This document shows, one piece after another, positions 12,494 to 24,059 of a stretch of DNA of 64,000 bases (position 1 is the first letter of the stretch; each line of letters opens with the position of its first letter). Source of the stretch: Ophiosphaerella korrae (Eukaryota > Ascomycota > Dothideomycetes > Pleosporales > Phaeosphaeriaceae). Under the pieces are notes generated by a model, which worked only from the letters and a program-made list of their open reading frames with translations, did no database searches and was not told the origin of the DNA. The stretch covers positions 1,116,001-1,180,000 of the forward strand of contig JALNQF010000001.1 in assembly GCA_028456385.1 (NCBI GenBank). The letters run 5' to 3'. Made by a program: the position numbers and the translations under genes.

Positions 12494-15400
12494 ATGAGGG
12501 CAGATGCAGCAGACACCGCAATGCTCCAGCGCGGCCTCCATTCGACTCCCCTGCCTTCTGCCATCTCGCCAGCATCTGGCTCGCTGCCCTCGCCGTCTTT
12601 TGCGGACAAGATCCGCGCACCTGGCGACCTGACGCGCTCGCACGACGTGCTGGCCACCAGCGACGAGCAGCACCAGCACCAGCACAGTAATAGTCGACCA
12701 CCACCACCACCACCACCGCCATCATCACCGGTAGGCCGTCGCAAGCCGGCCCCGACTCCTCTGCAGCCCACCACTGCCACTAATTGGGCGCCGTACACCA
12801 ACATCAGCATCGGCAGCAGCAGCAGCGTCCACGGCAGAGCCGCAGCCCATTCGCTGCCCTATCACGACGAACCACGCTCACCACGCGAGAAGCTCGACCT
12901 CCTGCTGGCCGAGGAAGAGCTTCACACCGGCCCGCGCAGGCTTGCCCCTCCTCTGCCCGCGTCTGCAGACACAGCCGCCACCTCTCCTCCCGGCTCGCCC
13001 ATCGCCGCCATGCCCCCGCCGTCACGAACAGCCCGGCCTGAGACTAGGCCCACGCCGCCTGTCCGCAACCCCTCGATAGACTCGGCTGCATCCTCCATGT
13101 CGAGTGCCTCACAGCGGGTAGGCGCGCCCCTTGCCCAGGGCAGTCGCCCCGCCCAAGACACCAGCCTCGCCAACCCCCCCGACATGGCCGCCCTCATCGC
13201 CGCGGCCGGCTCCCCCGAGGCGGCCATGCTGGCGCTATGGCGAGAGAAGCAGAGCACGGCGAGCCACAACGCGCAGCTCTGGCGCCTGGTCGAGAAGCAG
13301 CGGTCCATGGTCATTGGCCTGCAAAAGGACCTCGAGCGGACGCTCAAGGACAAGGATCGCTACCGCCGGAAATTCAAGGAGCTCAATGACCAGATGCCAC
13401 CAGTGCCCGGCGCACTGAAGCGCTCCGATACCCTCGAGACCGCCGTGGAACGGGAAAACAGCCAGTCGCCAGCGCCCAGCGAGAAGCCCGAGGAACATGC
13501 CAAGAGCGCCGACGCCAAACACTCTGAGCACAAAACATCGCCGTTGACACAGCAGCAGCAGCAGCAGCAGCAGCAGCCAGCACCTCACATCATCCCAGAC
13601 TCACACCTCGCTCATTCGCCCTCCTACTCGGAGCCCCAGTCTGCATCGAACCCTGCGTCCACCGTCAATTCCCCTACAGACTGCCTGGTGCAACCGCTGA
13701 ACATCGGCACCAAGGGCCTTGTCATTGATACCGCCCTGCAAACTGACCACCCGGGCCCACAACCCGTGCATCAGCCCTCCAAGCCGACCACCCCACCGCG
13801 ACCGGATGCGCTTGCACAGTCCGGCGCACAGTCCGGCGCACAGCTGCAACCTCCTCAGCTATCCTTGACCCAAGCAACCCCAGTAATTGGCGGCAATGGC
13901 TTTGATTCCCCCACACGAAAGCCAACACAGCCCCTGCGCAAAGCTCCGCCAGCCCCACTGAACCTCTCTAAGCCCATAGTGACCAGTGCACACCTTCACC
14001 AAGCTACCCGTGACGACGTAGATTCGGATTACGACGACACGCTTGAAGTTGACGAAATCCCCATTGTGGAGCGGGGGAGGCGCAAAACTCGTGAAGACGA
14101 TGACCGTATCCGTGAAGCCATGGCCCTCAAGGATGAGCAAGCTCGGAGCAAGTCCAAGAAGCAGAAGAGTGAGAGCAAGGGTAAACCGAAGACTGCGACA
14201 GAAGTCACTGCAGAACCCGGCCCGACCCAACCTGCGGTGCCACTTTCTCCTCGCCAGTTCAACCCCCTCGTCGCTGGCCTTCCGCTCTCTCCACGACATC
14301 CTCCAGCAGCAAGCTCACTCAACGCCTTGCTCAGCCCCACAAACTCAGATACCTCAGTGATGGCCAACAGAAGTGTTGGCTCTCTCGGCTCGCCATTGAT
14401 GAGTCCCGGCCTACCATCAAGCCCCCGTCCTACAGACCGACCCCTTGGCTCACCCTTGCCAAGAAACCCTAAACAGTCCTTAGCATCCCCACCCATGTCA
14501 CCTAGTGCAATGGTGCATCCAACAACGCGAACACTACAGCAGACTGGGCCTCTTCCACCACACACACCTCAGTCGTACCAATCTCCTCCAGCAATTCAAG
14601 CAGAAAAGGCTGCTCAACCGAACAATGCCAACTCGTCGTCTCTTCTCGCAGTACCCAATGCCCAGCCCAGCCCAGACTCAACTTCAAGCAGCCCCACCCT
14701 CAATGAGGTTTCAGAAGCGGAGCATGTCTACAGAGGTCTTATATCAGAGCAATATCCAGGACTCCTTCTACCACCCAATGCGCTACCTTCTATTGAAGTC
14801 AAGGTGTTCTCCTCTCGTCTTCGACCGTCGCGTCTCAGTTTCCTGGCTCTGAAACCGCAAGACGAAGATCCTGTCTTCATACTTGCTATCTATGCCCGTT
14901 CTGACAATAAACAGTTATGGAGAGTGGAAAAAACAATCGCCACACTACCTGCTTTGGACACCCACTTGAAGTCATTATGCGATTTTCACGCTAAATCACC
15001 TGATCGAGCGTTATTCGGCGGACATGCCCCAGCTAAAATTGACGCCCGAAGAGTTGCCCTCAATCAGTACTTCGACGCGATCCTGGAAACCCCTATGAAC
15101 GAGAAGGCAGCCCTGGTAGTATGCGAGTACATATCAGCTGATGTTATTGGTGCTCAGGCCGGTGATAGGCTTAATCCAGATCTCACGCTTGCCCCCGTCG
15201 AGGCCAGACCCAAGACTCGGCAGAGGAAGGAAGGTTATTTGACCAAACGCGGGAAGAACTTCGGGGGCTGGAAAGCACGCTTCTTTGTGTTGGATGGGCC
15301 TGAATTCAGGTACTATGAAGCCGAAGGTGGGGCGCATCTGGGCACTATCAAACTACAGAACGCCCAGATTGGGAAGCAATCGCAGCAACAGTCGAACCAG

Positions 15401-17274
15401 TCACCACAACGCAAGGACGAAACAGAAGACAACCAGTACCGGCACGCATTCTTGATTCTTGAGCCCAAGCGTAAAGACTCGACAAGTCTGGTACGTCACG
15501 TGCTATGCGCCGAGAATGACGAGGAGCGTGATGCATGGGTCGACGCGCTTCTCCAACATGTTGATTTACCCGAAGACATGTCCCCGATCGAAGCCCCAGT
15601 ACCTAATGTGGCACGGCTGCAAAAGTCACATGCCAGCCAAGACTCTGCTCGATCTCTAAGGAAAGACAGTCCTGATATCGAGCATCAAGACCGTCTACAA
15701 GGTCTCAGCTACGACGATACGATTGCGGCAGAAGCTCCAATTCGTGGCCCCCACTCGCGAGAAGCCATAGCCAACAAGCCATCACGAGGCTCGCCTAAAA
15801 ACTTGTCGTTCTCGCAAGATAACTCCGGTCACTACCCTACCATCTCTGGGCCTAGCAATGGCGCACCTATTAAAGATGCTGGTAACTGGGGTAATAAACT
15901 AGCAGTGGGTCCAACTCCGATTAAGGATAAAAAACGCAGCATTTTCGGTTTTAGAGGCCGTGGCGGATCTTCTGAACTTGGACCTGCCCAAATACTTAGC
16001 CAAGCACTTGGTCATGCGGAGCAACACCAGCACCAGCCACAGCAACAACATCTGCTACAGCAATTACAGCAACAACAGCAACATCAACATCAACGCTCAT
16101 TACCCCCAAATCGCAGTATCTTTGGCATTCCACTCCAAGAGGCTGTCGAGTATACTCAGCCCATTGGTGTGAAAGTGCCACTTCCAGCTGTTGTCTACAG
16201 GTGCCTAGAATATCTTCAGGACAAAAAAGCGATCAATGAAGAAGGTATATTCAGGCTCAGTGGATCAAATATCGTTATCAAGGCCCTTCGTGATCGGTTC
16301 AATCTTGAGGGTGATATCAAGCTTCTTGAAGGACAATATTACGATGTGCATGCAGTTGCTTCACTCCTCAAACTATACCTACGAGAGCTACCAGCCTCAG
16401 TTCTCACGCGAGAGTTGCATTTGGACTTTTTGAAGGTTCTTGGTAAGTCATATCACAAATTTGTTTTTCCTTTGTGGCTAACATAAATACAGATATGGAT
16501 GAACGTAATAAGAAAGTTCAGACGTTCAATGTACTTGTGCACAAGCTACCTTCAGCGAACTTCGAATTATTGCGGCACTTGTCATCGTTCTTGATAGAGA
16601 TTGTAGACAATGCGGGACTCAATAAGATGACTGTCAGGAATGTTGGCATTGTCTTCGCCCCGACCCTCAATATACCAGCCCCCCTGATATCCTTCTTCTT
16701 GACGGACTTTTCGGATATTTTTGGCGAAGCATTGGACGAAGCAAGCTCTCCTATCCACGAGATTCGTAACAACACCTCTCACTTAGGTGACGACGCTATC
16801 CGATCACCTCGACGACAGATGTTTTCTGATCTTCCCACACCAGGTTACAATCAGACTTCATTTCAGCAACAGCAACAGCAACAGCAACAGCATCAACATC
16901 AACATCAACATTATGATCGTCCGCCTCAACAGTTTCCGTCGCTTACTGCCCCATCTTATCCACCCCCGCAACCTCCACAACAACAGCAAGTTCACAATGC
17001 TGGCTATGATTCTGGTTTCATCCCACTTCGCCCCAGCTATGATGCCCCCTCGTATGAGCAACCATACCAGGGAGAAGCATATGGAAGCCTTAACGGCTCT
17101 TTGAGCTCTGGTAATGCCAGAGAACAGCGACAAAGGCGGCGTGAGAGCGGCATGCTTTTGATGAACATGGGTGGCCATCGAAAAGGCTCGAACGGCTCAA
17201 ACGGCTCGAACAACGTCAATACACGTGTGGGACCAAATCCTCTCATGGTGCGAGAAGAAACCGCCTTCGATTAA
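12494..17274 (+). CDS. BEM3: BEM3-type Rho GTPase-activating protein (PX-PH-RhoGAP)
   Basis: Stimulates GTP hydrolysis by Cdc42/Rho GTPases and so limits polarised growth; it is recruited to membranes through lipid-binding domains. Two exons, 12494-16442 and 16493-17274, join in frame to 1576 aa. The 50-bp intron lies inside the RhoGAP domain. In order: a disordered Ser/Pro-rich N-terminus, a coiled coil (about residues 260-300), a polyQ run (CAG repeats near 13550), a PX domain (about 790-885), a PH domain (about 912-1018, KEGYLTKRG at its start), then RhoGAP (about 1210-1390). The arginine finger is R1254 in EEGIFRLSGS. Further Q/H-rich tracts lie before RhoGAP and in the tail. This domain order matches yeast Bem3. 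The start is the first in-frame ATG; the exact N-terminus is less certain because the region is low in complexity. Confidence 0.92.
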
Positions 17275-18540
17275 GTCAAAAAGTGTCAAAATTGACACCA
17301 AAACGACTTCTAACGATGTAATTCTTATTTCTAATTTCTGAATTCTAATATCTGACTGTTAAAATGGATTTAGGACCAGGGCTATCTGTCTTGTCTTTTA
17401 CTTGTGGGTAAGACTAGCAAAGGTTCTCTTACGACCTATACCCAGCGTTTGTATTTAACTTTGGAACTGCTTTACTTCACTTCGCATACCCGCCTGCTTG
17501 TCACAGGCACATTGATTTTGGCCTTTGTGGTCTGGCCTTGTCTTTGGAGTCCCCGGTTTGGCAGGTCTGGTGGACCAGCTACGACGCTGGGGACATGTTG
17601 TACACGCACCTAAGTCGATTTGCTGCACCACGGGCATGGTTCGAGAATTCTATAGGAATTGATTTTGTTCACCGATGAATAAGCATGCATTGGGTAAAAC
17701 CTCTGTGTTGTATTTTCCACCCTGTTTCTGGCACATTTGATGTTTTCGTACGGGCATGCAGCTCAATTCCTCAGCCGTCGTACTTCGTGATCTTCACCGT
17801 TTTCGTGCTCCGCTGAAAGGCGGCCGAACAAAGAAGCCGAGCAGGGCTTTCCCCCACGGTTAGAACACCATTAGCGTTCCATAATCGACCACCCCCTTTT
17901 CCACAAACCCGTTCGTCGAGCAAGCCTGCAACCCAATTTGCTTCTTTTTCCACAGGAACCATATACAAGACGGTTAGGAGTGTTTAGAAACACGACGTGT
18001 AATCAAAGCCTTACCGCACATAAAAATAAGTTCTGATCAAAATTCTGCCGCCGGTGAGGACCTCCTTTCAGCCCAACAGATGTCATTTCCACCTGGAGAT
18101 AGGTGGCGCACATCGCCAACTCTAATTGCACAGCACGTTGCTGCAGCTGAACCTTTGACCTTAACTAGCGCCTAACCAGCTTTGTGTGCAGCCCCGCGTA
18201 ATTTTAACCCGCGATTTAACTGGCAATAGTTTCGCTTATCACCACTCTTTGTTTGGTTTGGCGGGATGCGGTGGAGGAGCAATGACCCGAGCGAGGGGTG
18301 AGCAGCATACGGAGTCTGCTAGACCTGCATGTGTGCCATGTGACGATAAGGAAAAGGGCGTTGTGACTGTCATGCTGCTGGAAATATAAGAGTGGTCTGG
18401 GGTATGTGCGACCGAGACAAGCAGGTATCAATTTGATCACTTCTGTGTTTCTTTGTCGCTCTTTTCCCAGAATAATAGGCCTACACTTCAACTCCAGTTT
18501 AATTCAGTAATCACGAGTGGGATAATCCCGTCATACCAAA
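17275..18540. other. Intergenic region between the RhoGAP and PLAC8 genes
   Basis: Contains the BEM3 3' UTR and the promoter of the PLAC8 gene. I see no conserved reading frame. Small open frames on both strands lack recognisable content. Confidence 0.5.
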
Positions 18541-19195
18541 ATGGCTGGACATATTGACAGCAACGTTGTCAATAGCTGGAAAGGCAAAATCAACGCTTCC
18601 TTGAACTCGACCAAGATCCAGTCAAAGACTACCGGCAAGCCCTGGAGCACCAGTCTGTGGGGATGCTTTGCGCCAATTGATCTGTGTAAGTGGAAGGCTA
18701 TTATCAAGTAAAAAAATTTACGGAGACAAACTAACAGATTGCAATGTATAGGCGCAATTACATGCTGTCTTCCATGTGTCACGTTTGGTAAGACATATCA
18801 TCGCCTCGAACACAACGGTGACATGACAACCTACGAGCCTATCAACACATCTGTAAGTAGTTAGTGTGAATTCCACCTCCATCTCAGCCTCATTCCCACG
18901 CTAACATACCAAGTGTATCCTTTTCTACCTCTCCACCTGTGTCGGCGCCCACTGGATCCTTCAATCCATCCAGCTCTCCGAGCTCCGTGAAAAGCATGGC
19001 CTTGAAGGCGGCTGCATCACTGATCTCGTTAAATCATGCTGCTGTGGTTGCTGCACACTGATCCAGGCCGAGAAGGAGTCGAAGTTGCTTTTGGGGGAGA
19101 AGGCTGGTGGCCTTGTGGATCAGCAATATGAAGCCGGCCCGGGCGCAAACGGCATGGTGTATGAGCAGGGCAAGCCTCAGGGTGCACCGCAATAA
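18541..19195 (+). CDS. PLAC8 (DUF614) family cysteine-rich protein
   Basis: Small cysteine-rich membrane-associated protein of the PLAC8 family, whose members in plants and fungi have been linked to metal handling or cell size. Three exons join in frame: 18541-18685, 18752-18852 and 18914-19195 (175 aa). The hallmark is the cysteine-rich core: CAITCCLPCVTFGK, the middle segment with a lone Cys before ILFYLSTCVGAH, and SCCCGCCTLIQAEKE. The start sits in a good context and begins a short hydrophilic leader ending in LWGCFAPID, as in other fungal members. Introns are 66 and 61 bp. The function in this organism cannot be read from the sequence. Confidence 0.87.
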
Positions 19196-21187
19196 ATGAG
19201 CATGAAAATGGGGGGGGGGGGGGGTTATACGGGGAGGAGGGAGATGGAAAATTGCAGATTCGTCCCCAGGACTGAGACCTTTCTTTTTTGTCGGAGTACC
19301 ACCTTGATCTAGTTAGAAGATACCACTACATCCCGCGAGAATCTTATTTGTCCTTGCCATGTTTGTATCTCAGTTTCTACGTGTGAAGTTTCGTTGATAA
19401 GAGAACCTCTTCACAATGGATTGGTTCAATATTTTAGCCTCATCTCTGCACCAAAGTGTCCCGTGGTTCCATTTGGAAAGAGGCCCGCCCCACTCTCCCG
19501 AGTTAGCACTTGTCTGCTGGGTGTTAGGCGCTGGTCGAAAAACCTCAGGAGTCTGATGAAGCACCAGCAGGAATACCGACGGTCTACTTGTGCTTGAAGC
19601 CCCATTCAACCTGCGGAAATGTTACCCCATCAGCTTCGCAGGGTATGCTTCCGGTCCTTCTATCAATTTTCGTGCAAGAGCGCAAAACTTAGAAATGTTT
19701 TGCTATTTTGTCTAGTAGCTAGTACTTGGGACTCCTGGGATCGAACAGGAAATGATCGCCTGGAATCTGATCGTTGGAGAATGGGTAGTGGTCATTACGG
19801 ACAGGTTTTTGGGAAGCCAGTTCCCGACGCCATCCTCCCATTGCAAAGATTTCGGCAAACATCGGTTCAATCTCGAGCTTAGCTTCGTCGACAGATTGTT
19901 CCATTGTGTCAGCAAATGCCCGGAGCATGGACTGTGCTATTGTTGTCGTTTGGAGATCTTCTACATATTCAGCGGCGCTGGGATTACCGCTGGTGGAAAC
20001 CAAATCAGAATGTTAGATGAATGTGCCCGGCTATGCTACATCCCAGGTGAAAGAGCATACATACTGCTATGACATGAATAAATCGGCAGAAATAACGGCT
20101 GAACAATTCTGTAACGATTCCTGTGCTCAGTTGACTCGATTTTATCAGGTCTCTCCCTCCTAGAACCACCTCGGCGAGGTGCGAAACAGTAAGATCAGCA
20201 AGGTTCTAGAAGATCTAAGGAAACAAAAGGCGAAAAACCCACTAAAAGGATGAGAGGAAAGAAATGAAAAACGTTTGTGACATAACGCAGGCTCTCCTGC
20301 CTACCTTACTGCCATAGAATCCATAATTTCCCACTTGCTACCTGCCACAAAACTACGTAACTCTTACCCTAGAACCTACTTTTTGCACCGTTAGGTCCCT
20401 ACTCATTCTTCTCAGCACCATCAGATATATATTTAGTATTAAACTATCTCTCTGTCTAGCTTCGAAACTAACAAGATCATAGCTTAGTTCAATCTACCCC
20501 AAGCGAGACCCAATAGCGAACTGAATTAGCCATCCAATTAGTAATTAGATTATGGATAAATGTATTCCGTTCTATAAGTACCTACTCCTGCCTAGTAGAT
20601 AAAGTAATAGTCGTATCGCTAGGGCCTATAATGATTAGTTATTGAGCTTAATATTTAACAATCACGTTAGGCAGACTAACTATTGTCCTCGGTCTATTTG
20701 GCTTCATATTATCCACTAGCTTCGTCCAAGCACAAGAGTAAACTGAATCAAATTTACTGAGTTTCACGTGAAGCGCTTTCAAGACGTGTTTGAACTAGAA
20801 GGAATAGATTAGGTAGTCAGCGAAATTATTTCTAGACTATAACCCCTACACGTCCCTATATATGATTTTGATTTAATCGGTTGTGGCTTATTCTTGGCGC
20901 TCTCTGTAAGTGGGAGAGGTACAAAATCTTAGCTTGCCTTATTATCCCCTAAACTGTCTAAGATCCTAAATATAAGGAGCTAAGAATAGGCAAGTTCTTC
21001 ATGCTGTTGATCGTCAATCTATGAATATACTGTGAGGTTTTACAAGATTATGACATAGCAAAAGTATTATTTCATGTTGGATTAAGGTGTGTATTGAAGC
21101 CTTTCCGTCCTGTATTGTAGATACTCCAGTCAATCATGGCCATAACCAACGAATGTTATAAAGTCATTCGGTCGCATTAGACAGAAC
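19196..21187. other. Intergenic, partly AT-rich region
   Basis: A G15 run (19210-19224) lies in the PLAC8 3' UTR. A possible minus-strand gene fragment is at 19719-20003. From about 20300 to 21180 the DNA is AT-rich with stops in all frames and looks like decayed repeat sequence. Confidence 0.5.
19719..20003 (-). CDS. Possible exon of an unrecognised gene
   Basis: A 94-codon open frame with ordinary protein-like composition, including an acidic helix-like stretch (SVDEAKLEIEPMFAEIFAM). I recognise no family. A GT at its end could splice to downstream frames, but I could not build a convincing full gene. It may be a fragment or a chance frame. Confidence 0.2.
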   Translation of the reverse strand: MVSTSGNPSAAEYVEDLQTTTIAQSMLRAFADTMEQSVDEAKLEIEPMFAEIFAMGGWRRELASQKPVRNDHYPFSNDQIPGDHFLFDPRSPKY

Positions 21188-22991
21188 TCAATGATCATGA
21201 ACGTTGAGAACCTCACCACGATCGTTAATCGCTACCGTTGCGCGCTTAAGTGAAGCGTTACGAGGGTTTGGTGCTTCGAAAATCTCCCTCAGCTCTTCCA
21301 AAGTTTTCCCAGACGTTTCCACAAAGAACCTAATATCAGTTAGTAGGTTGTTTTATTCAGCAGTCGGTAGTCTTGTCAACTTACCAATAAATAACAGTAA
21401 TCTCAACACAAATCCAACCAATGAATACCAGGTACAACTTCCAGCCAATAGCTTCCATACCGACTGATATGCCGTAAGTATTGACAACCATAGCAATGTT
21501 CAAGAACAAAAAGTTCAGTCCGGATCCTTTTGCACGTGTACGATTCTCTAGGCATTCTACAGCGTAAAGTGTTTGTAAAGGTGTCCAACCCCAGGCGAAG
21601 CAAATACCGAACAGGTAAATCGCAACAATGACACCATATGCTAGATTATTGGATGGTGTCGCAGAAGCTGTGAACGCCGTGAGGAGAACGTAAGAGGCTA
21701 GGCCGCCGAAAAGACCACCTAGAAGCATCTTACGGCGGCCGAGTTTATCCAAAAGTGTTGCTCCATAGATAGCAGCGAGCATGGAGAAGATCGGGTTAAT
21801 GGCATTTATTAGAAGTTGCTTATTCGGGTCCGTTATTCCAGCTTGCTTGACCATTATAGGCATGAAGTAGCTGACAACATTGTTGCCACTCCATTGTCCG
21901 AAGAATGCCATGGCTATAACCATGGCCAACCTATATCTTGCAGCCTTGGTGTTAAACAGTTCGCGGAACTCCCACCAAGGATTATCATTACGCGACGCAG
22001 CAAAATCCTCTGTGATTTCGTGTAACTGGAGTTGGACAATGGGCGAGTTTGGATCGCCATCGCCGTGGTACTTAGCCATGATGGCGATGGCCTCTTCTCG
22101 GCGATCTTTCGACAAAAGCCAACGGGGCGTTTCGGGAAAGAACATGATCAGCAGCATAACGATAGATGGAAGAATGCATTGCACAATAGTCGGGATTCGC
22201 CAGGCCCAGGAGCTGGTTCCGAGGTGTGCGTTGGTACCGTAGGTCGTCCAACCCGCTGTACCACCGTCAGTGAGCTGAAAAAAACATCCCACAACTACTG
22301 AATTACTCTGAAACTTACCGAGAATATTGCCTACCCACCACATGACATTATAGAGTCCCGCCATTGTTCCCCGATAGGCTGGGTGTGCGAGTTCGACGGT
22401 GTAAGCTGGGCCTGCTGCAGATGCAATCGAAGCACCAAACCCAAGCACAAAACGCCCTCCAATGAATTGTCCCATAGAATTAGCGGAACCTTGGATAGCT
22501 GTACCGACAAGTACGAGAAGGCAGCCAACAAAAATGCAAACGCGACGACCATAGCCGTCTGCAAAGAAGCCACAAAAGGGGAAGGCAGCAATTTGACCCA
22601 GGTTGTAGATGATAAAGATGATACCAGCAGACGATCCCTCGCCTGTTAACCCAAAGGTATTTTGATAGCTTTTCATTGCATTGATAGCGCCCATGAGGGA
22701 TGAGTCGAAGCCATTTAGTGTTGAGACAAGGTAGCCAATTCCCATGACCCCGTAGAGTTGGATCATGTTCCGGGAAAGCAACTTTGGCTTTTGAGCCTCA
22801 ATAGCGGCAGCTAAGTTCTGTTAGTATACAGATGTTGGTGATCTCGAACCGAATAATAAAGTGCGAGAAAACCCACCAAGCGCGACTGAAGCCACATTGG
22901 CTTCTTTGATGTTGCCAGACTTAGACATGCCATCATCTACGGCACTGAGCTGATGAGTTACAGCCCCCATATCTTCCTTCTTTTCTGTCAT
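21188..22991 (-). CDS. MFS sugar transporter, lactose-permease-like
   Basis: Twelve-helix proton-coupled sugar porter of the plasma membrane. Four exons join in frame: 22877-22991, 22319-22810, 21385-22255 and 21188-21329 (539 aa). Visible family motifs are [10 protein letters not shown] near helix 1, DGYGRR after helix 2, PETPRWLL in the central loop, DKLGRRKM in the second half, and the C-terminal [12 protein letters not shown]. The central segment [20 protein letters not shown] is typical of the fungal lactose permease (LAC12) branch. The middle intron could be read through because it is a multiple of three, but removing 22256-22318 restores the conserved NILAGWTTYG. The gene is head to head with a beta-galactosidase, which strongly suggests a galactoside substrate. 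Confidence 0.9.
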
Positions 22992-24059
22992 GTCGATATC
23001 AAAGCAGCAAAAGAACCTAACGAACCGGATACCGGGTTCACGAGGTTCGGACTGACAAGCACTGGGTGACGATCTCAAAGTTTCCAGGGAAGTGGTTCTA
23101 TTTATACAAATAGCTATAGTACAGGCTTCTCCGCAAACTAGGGGGCAATGAACCACATGATTTGCGCCGAGGCATGGTGCCCGTTTTTTTCTTATGGAGG
23201 ATCGATCGACCCCAGCGCCACCCCGCTTGCCAAGTGCCTAGGTACCGCGTGGCGAGCACCGCTTCGAGGGTATCACAACATCACTGAACCTCGAAAGCTA
23301 AACTAATTACGCCTCTTAGGAGAAGAAAAGTCGGATGGAGTTCCTAGATGAGAGCGGCAGCGGATGGAAGACCAAGAAGATACAAGCTTTTGAGTTTTCA
23401 AGTCTACCATGAATCAAAAACGCGGGTATTCGGCCCTTTAACGAGTCGCTGTTAGAACCGATAAAGAATAGTCACGGGCATAGATTTCGGTTTGTGGAGT
23501 GAGTCCGGAGAAATTGTGGGTTTTCAGGGTTTGATGCATGCGGATCTTAACCGAAGCAGGAGTCAGTGCTGCCTGTATAGGTAGGTAAGCCGTTGATCAA
23601 AAGGCATCCTGCTACCGGTATCTTCTGAACATTTACCCGACGCGAGCATCCAATATGATTTCAGCCAGTAGCATGAGGTGAGCAAGTAATTATTCGGCCT
23701 GACAACGTGCGAGGCCGTGTTGATCAGCCGGAAAAGTGTGGAATATACCATTCAAGGCACAATCTGCCAATTGTGCTATTGCTACCTAGAATCTCTTTTC
23801 TGGATGATTAGGTATGAGTAAGGCAGGAAACTCAAAGATCTTGGATATCAAGATTCTTACATGTACTATTCATTGTATATACCTGGTATGAGTGAGGCAG
23901 ATAAATTTTTCTACTTCTCGAGTTGACTGAAAGTGAGCAACTTCCAAGGTTGGATTTACATTCGGGCGGCTTACCGAATGCGGACATGCCACCGTGCGGG
24001 CACTTCATCAAGTAAAAATATATCCCACCATTTCTCTCTCTCCTCTTACATCACTCAAG
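22992..24059. promoter_or_regulatory. Shared divergent promoter of the permease and beta-galactosidase genes
   Basis: A 1068-bp region separates the two start codons. Close to the beta-galactosidase start there are two CGG-N8-CCG inverted repeats (23963-23976 and 23981-23994), followed by a TATA-like AAAATATATC at about 24014. CGG/CCG half-sites are the typical targets of Zn2Cys6 activators such as Gal4/Lac9, although Gal4 itself prefers an 11-bp spacer. Joint induction is an inference. Confidence 0.6.
23963..23994. promoter_or_regulatory. Twin CGG-N8-CCG inverted repeats
   Basis: CGG at 23963-23965 pairs with CCG at 23974-23976, and CGG at 23981-23983 pairs with CCG at 23992-23994. Both spacers are 8 bp and the two sites repeat at an 18-bp interval, about 70-100 bp before the ATG at 24060. 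The geometry suggests a binuclear zinc-cluster factor binding as dimers. No factor can be named. Confidence 0.45.

Noticed and set aside
12103..12810. 235-codon minus-strand ORF overlapping the BEM3 5' end
   Set aside because: It is antisense to the well-supported RhoGAP exon and reflects codon bias and simple repeats.
22256..22318. Reading the second transporter intron as coding
   Set aside because: It is a multiple of three and open, but it has GT-AG ends and its removal restores the conserved NILAGWTTYG junction.
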